The notes below the pieces were generated by a model. It ran no database searches and was not told the origin of the DNA. It saw only the letters and a program-made list of their open reading frames with translations. Shown piece after piece: positions 1 through 6,990 of a stretch of DNA of 64,000 bases. Each line of letters opens with the position of its first letter. Position 1 is the stretch's first letter. Source of the DNA: Myxococcota bacterium. Lineage in GTDB: Bacteria > Myxococcota > B64-G9. A program made the translations under genes and the position numbers. The stretch is from assembly GCA_022710975.1 (NCBI GenBank), contig JAKLGA010000004.1, positions 186,001 to 250,000 of the forward strand, in the 5' to 3' direction.

Positions 1-983
1 ATCACCCTGAAGCGCGGATCGCTAAAGCCCTCCTTGCCCCCCATGGTCTCGAGGTCCTTCTTCCAGCTCTTCCCGTAGGGCGGGTTCGAGAGCATGAAGT
101 CGAACTCCTTGGCCGGGAAGGCGTCGTGCGCCAGGGTGGACCACTCGGCCCCGCCCCGGATGTGGTCGGCGTTGTCGCCCTCGCCCTTGAGCAGCATGTC
201 CGCCTTGCACACCGCGAAGGTCTCGGGGTTGATCTCCTGGCCGTAGAGCACGCTGGTGATCTTCTGCTTGCGCTTCGCGCCGAGGTCCTTGAGCGTCTCC
301 TCGGCCACTGTCAGCATGCCGCCCGTGCCGCAGGCGCAGTCGTACAGGAGGTAGGTGCCGGATTTGAGCCGGTCCTCGATGGGCAGGAACACCAGCTCGG
401 CCATCAGCCGGACCGCGTCGCGCGGGGTCCAGTGCTCGCCGGCCTCCTCGTTGTTCTCCTCGTTGAAGCGGCGGACCAGCTCCTCGAAGATGGTGCCCAT
501 GGCGTGGTTGTCGATGGCCGCCGGCGAAAGGTCCACGTCAGGATCCAGGAATTTCTCGAGCAACGTGCCGATGGCGTCGTTCTTGGCGAGTGTGGGGATC
601 TGGTTCCTGAACTTGAAGTTCTCCAGGATGTCCTGGACGTTGGGCGAGAAGCCGTCGAGGTAGTCCTCGAAGTCGGCCCGCAGCTTCTGCTGGCTGCCGA
701 TGGACTTCAGGTCCTTCAGGGTGAACTTCGAGGTGTTGTAGAAGGCCTGGCCCGCGACCGCGCACAGGGCCGCGCGTTGCTCGGTGATCTTGGACTTGTC
801 GAGCATCTTCTTGGTCTCGAGCACCTTCGCCTTGGTGGGCTCGAGCACGGCGTCCATGCGGCGGATGACGCACATGGGCAGGATGACGTCCGGGTACTTC
901 CCGCGCTTGAAGAGGTCGCGCAGCACGTCGTCGGCGATTCCCCAGATGAAGGAGACGATCTTGTTGTGAGTTGCCTGGTCCAT
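1..983 (-). CDS. hsdM: Type I restriction-modification system, modification subunit HsdM (N-terminal part, cut by window edge)
   Basis: Methyltransferase subunit of a type I restriction-modification complex. It transfers a methyl group from S-adenosylmethionine to adenine and works with a specificity (HsdS) and a restriction (HsdR) subunit, which should lie beyond the left edge. About 327 residues are visible with no stop. The N-terminal part has the helical HsdM_N character (opens MDQATHNKIVSFIWGIADD). The SAM-binding motif DCACGTGG is at residues 215-222 and the catalytic NPPY at 300-303, followed by GKSW, as in N6-adenine type I enzymes. The start is fixed by GAGGAG about ten bases upstream of ATG at 983. 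It diverges from the HNH gene at 1207. Family assignment is secure; whether the system is complete cannot be seen. Confidence 0.93.
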   Translation of the reverse strand, partial: MDQATHNKIVSFIWGIADDVLRDLFKRGKYPDVILPMCVIRRMDAVLEPTKAKVLETKKMLDKSKITEQRAALCAVAGQAFYNTSKFTLKDLKSIGSQQKLRADFEDYLDGFSPNVQDILENFKFRNQIPTLAKNDAIGTLLEKFLDPDVDLSPAAIDNHAMGTIFEELVRRFNEENNEEAGEHWTPRDAVRLMAELVFLPIEDRLKSGTYLLYDCACGTGGMLTVAEETLKDLGAKRKQKITSVLYGQEINPETFAVCKADMLLKGEGDNADHIRGGAEWSTLAHDAFPAKEFDFMLSNPPYGKSWKKDLETMGGKEGFSDPRFRV

Positions 984-1206
984 GGTTGCCACCACTCCTC
1001 GTTTGATCCACTTCCCGAGGGCCAACCGCCGGCCCCGTCGTTGATTTTTCCGCAGGGCACGAACTGGCTCTGGCAGGCTCCCAAGCTCTCCCCTGAGCTG
1101 CTGAAGCCGAGGTGGAGCGTACCACCTAGGCCTGCCATGCCTCAAGGGTCTTGGCCCGGATTGCCTGGCAGGTCGCGGGTTGGTGTGGTATCGTGGCGCC
1201 AAGGGG

Positions 1207-2139
1207 ATGAAAGCGTACGTCGCTATCACGGACGGGGACTGGTTCGATTTCCTTTCTCGCCAGGAAGGGATCGACGAGGTCAACTTTTGGCGGCCCCGTG
1301 GCACGCGAGAATTCCGGGTGCTCCCACCTGGCGGTCTGTTCCTTTTCAAGCTCCACAGCCCCGAAAATTTCATCGTCGGGGGAGGTTTCTTTGCCCATTT
1401 TTCTCCTGCACGCATCAGCCTTGCGTGGCAGGCCTTTGGCGTGAAGAACGGGGCGCGCTCGCTGGAGGAGATGCGTACCCGGGTCGAGAAATACCGAGAA
1501 GCAGGCGAGAACAGGTTAGCGGACTATGAGGTAGGCTGCATCATCCTCGCTGAGCCTTTCTTCCTGCCTCGCGACCTGTGGATTCCCGAACCGGACAACT
1601 GGCCTAAGCACACGGTCAGCGGCAAGACCTACGACCTGGCGGTCCAGCCGGGGAAGGGGATCTGGGAGAAGGTTCAGCTCGCCCTACAGACGATGGTCCA
1701 GCCAGAGGAAGCGTCCGAGATCCCCAAGCCCGATGTCGCGAGGTATGGCGATGGTATCCTCGTTCATCCGCGCCTCGGACAGGGCGCCTTCCGCATCATG
1801 GTTACCGATGCTTACGGGAGCAGATGCGCGGTGACCCAGGAGCGGGTGCTCCCGGTCCTGGAAGCGGCGCACATCCAGCCGTATTCGGCAGGCGGGGAGC
1901 AAGCGGTGTGGAACGGGCTGCTGCTTCGAAGCGACTTCCACAAACTCTTCGATGCCGGCTACCTGACCGTGACCCCGGAGCTGAACCTAGAAGTGAGCAG
2001 CCGCATCCAGGTCGACTTCGAAAACGGTCATGAGTACCGCGAACATCACGGAAGCCGGATCCATGCCCCGGACGAACCCGGCCAGAGGCCGGACAGGGCC
2101 ATGCTGGCGTGGCACAACGAGAACAGGTTTCTGGGATAA
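1207..2139 (+). CDS. HNH_2-type restriction endonuclease-like protein
   Basis: Predicted HNH nuclease of 310 residues, of the type found in stand-alone restriction loci. The C-terminal third has the HNH_2 pattern: AAHIQPYSAGG with H222, then NGLLL, a second acidic residue and the HKLFDAGYL segment with H245. The N-terminal two thirds (opens MKAYVAITDGDWFDFL) is a conserved region of such proteins whose role I cannot name; it probably recognises DNA. ATG at 1207 was chosen because it begins this conserved motif and follows AAGGGG, although the spacing is very short; a TTG at 1180 is an alternative. It is divergent from hsdM with a 223-base gap, which fits a defence locus. Confidence 0.8.
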   Translation: MKAYVAITDGDWFDFLSRQEGIDEVNFWRPRGTREFRVLPPGGLFLFKLHSPENFIVGGGFFAHFSPARISLAWQAFGVKNGARSLEEMRTRVEKYREAGENRLADYEVGCIILAEPFFLPRDLWIPEPDNWPKHTVSGKTYDLAVQPGKGIWEKVQLALQTMVQPEEASEIPKPDVARYGDGILVHPRLGQGAFRIMVTDAYGSRCAVTQERVLPVLEAAHIQPYSAGGEQAVWNGLLLRSDFHKLFDAGYLTVTPELNLEVSSRIQVDFENGHEYREHHGSRIHAPDEPGQRPDRAMLAWHNENRFLG

Positions 2140-2243
2140 TAATACCTCGGGGAAGGTGTGTAATGTATGAACCAGGTCAACATTCGATGTCATTTTGGGG
2201 TCGACTTGCTGTTCCATGTTCGTTACTATTATTTCGCCATCTC

Positions 2244-2253
2244 AAAGGAGGGG
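2244..2253 (+). promoter_or_regulatory. Strong ribosome binding site that sets the precursor start
   Basis: AAGGAGGGG lies two bases before ATG 2256, with the AGGAGG core about five bases away. It is a near-perfect anti-16S match and makes 2256 the start of the short precursor gene rather than any upstream codon in the same open frame. Confidence 0.8.
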
Positions 2254-2255
2254 AA

Positions 2256-2492
2256 ATGAAATTATCCTCATTTTTGCTTCAGTTCCAGGAATCAGTTGAT
2301 TGTTCTCCATCCATGACTTCTGCGCGAGGTTTCGGCATTACGAAAACAAGCAGTCGAGAAGAATCCGATCAAGATCGCGATGCTCTATGTTTTGGCACGA
2401 TGACTAGAACGGAGGCTAGGGAAGAATCCGATCAGGACATCTCCCAGTCAAACTACAACTCGATTCCACGCGATGATACTGATTATCACTAA
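2256..2492 (+). CDS. Putative graspetide (omega-ester RiPP) precursor peptide with two T-x-T-x2-REESDQD core units
   Basis: A 78-residue peptide and candidate substrate of the ATP-grasp ligase that overlaps its 3' end by 20 bases. The N-terminus (LSSFLLQFQESVD, residues 3-15) is a short amphipathic stretch that recalls the PFFARFL-type leader helix of microviridins (my comparison, not an exact match). The C-terminal half has two near-identical 12-residue units, residues 29-40 and 50-61: T-[K/R]-T-x-x-R-E-E-S-D-Q-D. Each is preceded by Phe-Gly, and the two are 21 residues apart. A degenerate third acidic tail is PRDDTDYH (71-78). Thr/Ser donors followed by Glu/Asp acceptors are what macrocyclising ATP-grasp enzymes join through side-chain esters. 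Start and RBS are strong. The precursor role rests on position and pattern. Confidence 0.72.
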   Translation: MKLSSFLLQFQESVDCSPSMTSARGFGITKTSSREESDQDRDALCFGTMTRTEAREESDQDISQSNYNSIPRDDTDYH

Positions 2493-3408
2493 TAGTCAAG
2501 ACAAAACGGCGGATTACTTCGCCGGACAACTTCTTCATCATGGCGTTGAACATTCCCGCATAAACACTGAATGTGCGCTAGAAGATACTAGGATTCAATT
2601 TGCAGTCGCCGATCCAAGGATAAAAATACGCCAGCAGGTCTATCGTGCTTCAGAGGTCAGCGCAATTTGGTATCGTCGTCCAAGGCCGATAATCGAGCCA
2701 CCTTTAGGCGACAAAGCGGAGCGCGCTCATATTGCCGGGGAATGTGTTGAGTCCTTAGAGGGGTTCTTGGCCCACATTCCAGCTGAAAAGTGGATCAACC
2801 ATCCCGCTAACAACGCACTTGCATCTCGCAAGCTTGAGCAACTTACGCGTGCGCATTTGTTCGGCTTCTCAGTGCCAAGAACACTGGTGACGCAGGACGT
2901 TGATGAAGCCCGACAGTTCTGGAGGGAATGTTCTGGGCGGGTAATCACCAAGCCAATCTCATCTGGATACCTTGAGAGGAATACCGGGGATACAAGCATC
3001 TACACCAGCCGTGTTCATGAGAGTCACATGCAGAATGTTGACCTCGTCTCAAGGTGCCCAACGTTGTTTCAGCTTGAAGTAGAGAAGGCATTCGATATTC
3101 GTGCAACTGTTGTTGATGGACAAGCCCGTTACGTCCAACTTAGCGGACAAAAACTGGATATTCGACGTGATAACATGAGGGATGTGTCTTATCGTATGGC
3201 CGTCCCCCCAAAAGAGATACATGAATCACTCATCGCCATTTTGCGTTCGTACGCGCTTAGGTTTGCTGCCGTTGATTTTGTGGTAGATGGAAATGGAAGG
3301 TGGTGGTTTCTGGAGATCAATCCCAACGGTCAATGGGCATGGTTGGATATTGAAGTCCAGGCGGGAATTGCTGAGCTGCTGTGTGGGGCCTGTTGCCGTG
3401 GGAACTAA
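2473..3408 (+). CDS. ATP-grasp ribosomal peptide maturase (MvdC/MvdD/TgmB-like macrocyclase)
   Basis: A 311-residue ATP-grasp ligase, expected to activate Glu/Asp side chains of a precursor peptide as acyl-phosphates and close omega-ester or omega-amide rings in the cytoplasm. Visible family marks are the N-terminal IWYRRP (65-70, typical of MvdD-like proteins), VITKP with the nucleotide-binding K160, EVEKAFDIRATVV (202-214), and the C-terminal metal-binding set D268, E281, N283 within DFVVDGNGRWWFLEINPNG. Length matches the family (about 310-330). The start at 2473 lies inside the end of the precursor gene and lacks a good RBS, so translation is probably coupled. RimK-type ligases are the main alternative, but the WYRRP motif and the adjacent small acidic-repeat peptide favour a graspetide enzyme. 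Confidence 0.85.
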   Translation: MILIITNSQDKTADYFAGQLLHHGVEHSRINTECALEDTRIQFAVADPRIKIRQQVYRASEVSAIWYRRPRPIIEPPLGDKAERAHIAGECVESLEGFLAHIPAEKWINHPANNALASRKLEQLTRAHLFGFSVPRTLVTQDVDEARQFWRECSGRVITKPISSGYLERNTGDTSIYTSRVHESHMQNVDLVSRCPTLFQLEVEKAFDIRATVVDGQARYVQLSGQKLDIRRDNMRDVSYRMAVPPKEIHESLIAILRSYALRFAAVDFVVDGNGRWWFLEINPNGQWAWLDIEVQAGIAELLCGACCRGN

Positions 3409-3424
3409 GAATGACGAGGATGGC

Positions 3425-4237
3425 ATGAGCGATGAATCGGCTCAGCAAATACAGTCAAGCGGGTCTGCGGCGCAAGCTTCACAAACAATGACTAAGCGTC
3501 ACCTTTGGCATCGATTGATCTACCGACTTCTAAGAATATTCCGAGTCCGTTGCTCACGGGAGGAGGTTGACAACCGTGCCTATGCGGATTCTGGAGATAG
3601 TGAACTGAAGCTTCCTCATCCCATTGACGAAATGGCATTGGATTTGGTACTGGATGAGGCGCGGGCGAGTTATGAGCAACAGCAAAGGCGACTCGCAACG
3701 ATTGATGAAAAGGTGCGAACACTGCTGTCGCTGACATCGGTGATGCTGCCCCTTGCCATTGCGTTTCTGTCATCTGCTCCTCCATACGCAATCATTGTGC
3801 CCATCCTATTCTTATTGAGCACCTCTGTTCTCCTTTCGGATTGTTTAGGGGTTACGAAGTTCAACTTGGTAAATACTCCAGAATGCAGGACCGAGAGCAA
3901 TGTGGAAGATCTGAAGCGAAGCCTAGTGGGGAGCTATTATTTGTGTTCGGTTAAAAACCACCTCGTTGTAGACTACCGGGTCGACGTATTCCGAGCTGCA
4001 CTTAGAAGTTTTCTTGTCGCGCTACTGACAATTGGAGCGATTGCTATTGCTAGCCCATTTTTCCAATCCCAGGATATGGCTATGGAGGCGCGCATAGCAA
4101 AGATGCTACAAGATGATGCTCGATTTAGAGAGTCACTAGTCGGCAAGCAAGGACCTCCAGGGCAACAGGGAGTTCAGGGCCCCATTGGTCCCCCAGGATC
4201 CCCTTGTTTTCCGGATAATCCGCTCAAGAAGAATTAG
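3425..4237 (+). CDS. Multi-pass membrane protein with short collagen-like C-terminal tail
   Basis: A 270-residue protein of unknown function, 17 bases after the maturase and in the same AT-rich style, so probably the same operon. Residues 73-100 are charged and helical (DEARASYEQQQRRLATIDEK), followed by a hydrophobic hairpin (about 98-115 and 121-138) and a third membrane segment (about 191-212). This layout resembles two-TM SLATT-like membrane proteins (weak comparison). The tail at 240-260 is seven consecutive Gly-X-Y triplets rich in proline (GKQGPPGQQGVQGPIGPPG), a collagen-like motif. GAGGA precedes ATG 3425. It could export or anchor the peptide product, or act as a membrane effector; neither is shown. 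Confidence 0.7.
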   Translation: MSDESAQQIQSSGSAAQASQTMTKRHLWHRLIYRLLRIFRVRCSREEVDNRAYADSGDSELKLPHPIDEMALDLVLDEARASYEQQQRRLATIDEKVRTLLSLTSVMLPLAIAFLSSAPPYAIIVPILFLLSTSVLLSDCLGVTKFNLVNTPECRTESNVEDLKRSLVGSYYLCSVKNHLVVDYRVDVFRAALRSFLVALLTIGAIAIASPFFQSQDMAMEARIAKMLQDDARFRESLVGKQGPPGQQGVQGPIGPPGSPCFPDNPLKKN

Positions 4238-4514
4238 TTTGGTGCTTATAGGTATCCTGTCTGGCGGTTTTGGCCTCGGCCTGCAAGTGCCAGAAGGGGT
4301 ACTCCGGGTGGACCACCTTCCACGGTGGGCCGAGGTCGAGGAGCGCGTCCCGGAGCGGCGCCTCGATCTCGGAGAAGGGCAGGCGAGGGGACTGGCCGCG
4401 CTGCGCGCGGGCGAGCAGGAAGAGGAGTAGCAGGGGTTTATGGACAGCCCGCTCCCCGTGGCGCTTCCACACGCCCAGCTCACCCACCACCTGGTCCCAA
4501 GTACGGGAGGACAT
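4224..4514 (-). pseudogene. Truncated sulfur-binding-domain-like restriction endonuclease (N-terminal fragment)
   Basis: The first 85 or so residues look like the N-terminus of the phosphorothioate-recognising (SBD) HNH restriction endonucleases: MSSRTWDQVVGELG, then HKPLLLLFLLARAQRG, FSEIEAPLRDALLDLGPP and HPEYPFWHLQ. The homology stops at about 4260, and the frame ends at 4224, inside the AT-richer insert. The rest of the domain and the HNH part are missing. The cut coincides with the insert border, so the insertion probably truncated the gene. A TTGCCC-17-TACACC promoter with the -10 six bases before ATG is intact. A second decayed relative lies at 13003-13353. Identification of the family is from memory of its motifs. 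Confidence 0.62.
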
Positions 4515-4520
4515 GAACAA

Positions 4521-4549
4521 GGTGTACCAAGAGCATGGACAGGGGGCAA
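4521..4549 (-). promoter_or_regulatory. Leaderless-type promoter of the truncated nuclease
   Basis: Read on the minus strand: -35 TTGCCC, 17-base spacer, -10 TACACC, then TTGTTC and ATG (4514). The -10 ends six bases before the start codon and there is no room for a Shine-Dalgarno sequence. Confidence 0.65.
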
Positions 4550-4569
4550 GGAGGTAAGCGACCCCTCTC

Positions 4570-4734
4570 TCAGTGCTCCTTGACCTCGTAGACCTCCCCG
4601 TTGCGCATGTAGACCTTGAATGACTTGTGGCACTTCTTGCACTGGACCTGCGAGGCTCCGTTCGAGACACCCACGCTGTAGGTGGCCGTGGTGCCGCAGT
4701 GCACACATACCACCGTGACCTTGATCGCCGGCAT
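4570..4734 (-). CDS. Small zinc-ribbon protein
   Basis: A 54-residue protein with two CxxC knuckles: CVHCG near residue 10 and CKKCHKSF near residue 33, then a basic/aromatic end (KVYMRNGEVYEVKEH). It probably binds one zinc ion; partner and role are unknown. GGGGAGG lies seven to eight bases before ATG 4734. It follows the PD-(D/E)XK-like gene by 48 bases on the same strand and may be the last gene of that operon. Too short for usual gene-length cut-offs, but the RBS and the paired cysteines make it credible. Confidence 0.75.
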   Translation of the reverse strand: MPAIKVTVVCVHCGTTATYSVGVSNGASQVQCKKCHKSFKVYMRNGEVYEVKEH

Positions 4735-4782
4735 TTCAGCACCTCCCCTGAGAAGGCCTCTTCGAAGGCCTGTTGAGCTACC

Positions 4783-6081
4783 CTAGACTGGGCTCTTCTC
4801 CCCGACGGCTTCCAGTGCCTCTCGCGCGCGTTCGAGGACCTCTGTCTTGAGCTTGCCCTTATCGTCAAGCTCCAGCGCGGTCTCCCTTGGCCAGCGATAG
4901 AAGATCTCGAGCCCCGGGCAGGGGTTGAGGTGGTCACGCGCGGTGGCGCTGAACTTCTTCCTGGCCTCCTCGGCGTCGTGCGCGGAGATCATCCCGTCGG
5001 CCTGCATGCGCCGGAGGAACTCCTCGATGCCTTCACGGGCGACCCTGTGGATCAGCGCCTGGTGGCCGCACCAGTAGCGGAGGTAGGCGCCGGGCTCGAC
5101 CACCTTCTCGGGGAACACGAGCTGGGTGCCCTGGTAGGAGAAGTGCAGGTTGGGCCGGACCTCACAAGATCCCTCGGAAAGCGCCAGGATGCGCTCCAGG
5201 GCCCCGGGCACCACCGCGAGCCGCTTGTAGAATGGCCTGGCCTGCGTCACGTTGTCCGCGGGCCAGATGCCGAGCGCGCAGCCGAGCTCCTTGCGGTCAT
5301 TCTTGTCGTTCGCCGTCAGCATGACCCGCTGCACGGTCGGCAACCCCACGGGGATGTAGGGGCTTTCCCCGTCGAGCTGGATGCTCAGGCCGCTTCCCCT
5401 GGGCAGGAGGTCCTCGAGGATCATCCTGCAACGCTTCCGCTGCAGCCCCGCATCCTTGCCGCACTGCCGGAGGCTCTTGTAGGGATTCAACTCCGGCCAC
5501 TTCTCCGCGATGAACTCTTGGAAGTCGCTGACCAGGGTCTGCTCGGAGGGGTGAAGCGTCTTGCCCGCGGCCAGGTCGAGCAGCGTCGATATGATGTCGC
5601 GCCAGCGGAGGCTGACGAGCCGGTCGTAGAGCGCGAGCTGGCAGTCCTTGGGGAGCCTCGGCCGAAGCTGCTCGAACCACACATTCTCCACGCATGGCTT
5701 GTTCTCGATCACGACCACGAGCCTCCCAGTGTAGGTCAGGAGGCCGTCGTAGACAGGTTTACGGTCGGATCCCTTGATCTCGCCCTTGTGCTCGTACTTC
5801 TCGTTCGCGATCAGCACCGAGACGAGCGCCCCCTCGGTCTCCGTGATCCTCTCGATCTGTGTCCGAACGTCCACTGTCGCGCTTCCGAGGAGCGCGAAGG
5901 ATGGGACGAGCAGGCTCGGCTCGCAACCCTTCTCGTGCTGGTGGGCACGGATCATCTCGAGGAACGCGGCTCGCATCGCGGGTGAGAGCCGGACGAGGAC
6001 GAGGAAGGCCCGGGTCAGGGTGTCCTCATGCTCCCCGGGCTTGGTTTTGAACGGGTTGAAGTAGTTGATGTGGTCCATCAT
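4783..6081 (-). CDS. PD-(D/E)XK nuclease-like protein (third gene of an unrecognised operon)
   Basis: A 432-residue protein. Residues 9-32 (NPFKTKPGEHEDTLTRAFL) and 110-128 form a PD-(D/E)XK-like active site: an acidic residue in the first helix (E21 region), D112 in VYDGLL, and E126-x-K128 in VVVIENKP. Many nucleases of this fold keep exactly this D...ExK spacing across a beta hairpin. The C-terminal 300 residues have no motif I recognise. It starts three bases after the stop of the coiled-coil gene (6085-6972), so the two are co-transcribed. A DNA-degrading effector in a defence-type operon is a reasonable inference. ATG 6081 or the next ATG at 6078 are both possible. Confidence 0.68.
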   Translation of the reverse strand: MMDHINYFNPFKTKPGEHEDTLTRAFLVLVRLSPAMRAAFLEMIRAHQHEKGCEPSLLVPSFALLGSATVDVRTQIERITETEGALVSVLIANEKYEHKGEIKGSDRKPVYDGLLTYTGRLVVVIENKPCVENVWFEQLRPRLPKDCQLALYDRLVSLRWRDIISTLLDLAAGKTLHPSEQTLVSDFQEFIAEKWPELNPYKSLRQCGKDAGLQRKRCRMILEDLLPRGSGLSIQLDGESPYIPVGLPTVQRVMLTANDKNDRKELGCALGIWPADNVTQARPFYKRLAVVPGALERILALSEGSCEVRPNLHFSYQGTQLVFPEKVVEPGAYLRYWCGHQALIHRVAREGIEEFLRRMQADGMISAHDAEEARKKFSATARDHLNPCPGLEIFYRWPRETALELDDKGKLKTEVLERAREALEAVGEKSPV

Positions 6082-6084
6082 GGG

Positions 6085-6972
6085 TCAGGTGACCAGGTGC
6101 CAGACCAAGACGATGGCCTGGGCTAGCGAGAAAGCGGCCAGGGAGAGGAGCCAACCCTTCGCGCAGGACTGCACAGTTGACTGGGTCATGGTCGCGGACG
6201 GCGCTGCGGGCTTGAGCGATTCGAGCTCGGTCCGGAGCGCATCCCTGGTCACCAGGGATTCCCGTGCACTGGTCTGCTGCGTCGCCAGCTCCCCGACCCG
6301 ATCCTTGAGCCGCTGCGTCTCGATGAGAACTTCCGTGAGCCGCTGCTGGGCCTCGAGCATGTCCTTCGCCGTCGGGATGGTGGCCAGGCGGTCGTTGACG
6401 CGCTCGACCTTGCCGGCCAGGACTTCGAGTTCTGTCCGCCTGACCTCCTGGCCGGAGGGCTTCTCGGATCCTCTCCCCTCGAGCGAGGCGTAGAGCTTCT
6501 TCAGTTGCTCCTGGACCGCGGCGCGCAGTGCGTCGAGATCTTTCGGGGTGGGCGTCTGAGAGAGCTGGTTCTTCACCGCCTCGAGTCCCTTCTCGAACTC
6601 GAGAGCGCCGCGCTGCAGCCCCTCCAGGTCGTCCACGCGGCGCTCGAGCGCGCCAAGCCGTGCCGGACCGTTCTCGATCACGTGGGGGATGAGGTCGTTG
6701 ACCTTGACGCACGCGCCGCGCAGCTCCTTGGCCATATCGGCCAGCAGTCCGTTCAGGTCGTAGATCTTGTCGTCGATGACGTAGCAGAGCGCGGTTATCT
6801 TGTTCGGGTCGCTGTCATAGAAGTAGATCCAGTCTGCCTCGTGCTTGTGGTTGCTGGGGCGGTACTTCTTGTCCTTGATCTCTAAGCTGTCGAAGTTCTT
6901 GCTCTTCTTGGTGCCCAGATCCTTCAGGAGGTACTCCTTGTCGGAGAGAACCAGGGGCTCCTTGAGGTCCAT
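6085..6972 (-). CDS. Coiled-coil protein with C-terminal membrane anchor (second gene of operon)
   Basis: A 295-residue protein of unknown function. Residues 1-75 form a globular part with many aromatics (ADWIYFYDSDPNKITALCYV). About 100-255 is charged and heptad-like, a long coiled coil with several LERRVDDLEGL-type stretches. Residues 272-293 (WLLSLAAFSLAQAIVLVWHL) form a single membrane helix ending two residues before the C-terminus, the layout of a tail-anchored protein with its bulk in the cytoplasm. GAGGA lies four bases before ATG 6972. It starts 18 bases after the stop of the 6991-8145 gene and ends three bases before the next start. Confidence 0.7.
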   Translation of the reverse strand: MDLKEPLVLSDKEYLLKDLGTKKSKNFDSLEIKDKKYRPSNHKHEADWIYFYDSDPNKITALCYVIDDKIYDLNGLLADMAKELRGACVKVNDLIPHVIENGPARLGALERRVDDLEGLQRGALEFEKGLEAVKNQLSQTPTPKDLDALRAAVQEQLKKLYASLEGRGSEKPSGQEVRRTELEVLAGKVERVNDRLATIPTAKDMLEAQQRLTEVLIETQRLKDRVGELATQQTSARESLVTRDALRTELESLKPAAPSATMTQSTVQSCAKGWLLSLAAFSLAQAIVLVWHLVT

Positions 6973-6990
6973 GTCGTCCTCCGGGTGCGG

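Larger units (their letters stand above)
2140..4240. other. AT-richer inserted segment carrying the putative graspetide genes
   Basis: Base composition changes sharply here. Line 2521-2580 counts 29 G+C of 60, while a typical line elsewhere (36841-36900) counts 42 of 60. The segment starts just after the HNH stop at 2139. It ends where the reading frame of the truncated sulfur-binding-domain-like nuclease (to about 4260, leftward) breaks off. Third-position use and AT-rich codons in the three genes differ from the neighbours. This points to recent horizontal gain (inference). No integrase, transposase or clear terminal repeats are visible. Confidence 0.7.

Noticed and set aside
1180-1206. Alternative TTG start of the HNH gene
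   Set aside because: The conserved N-terminal motif begins at MKAYVAITDGDWF (1207); extension would add nine unconserved residues.
2109-2255. Upstream 49-codon extension of the precursor frame
   Set aside because: It has no RBS and does not resemble a leader; the strong AAGGAGGGG site sets the start at 2256.
3425-4237. Membrane protein as an ABC transporter permease for the peptide
   Set aside because: Too short, no coupling-helix or ATPase partner, and the tail is collagen-like; left as unknown.
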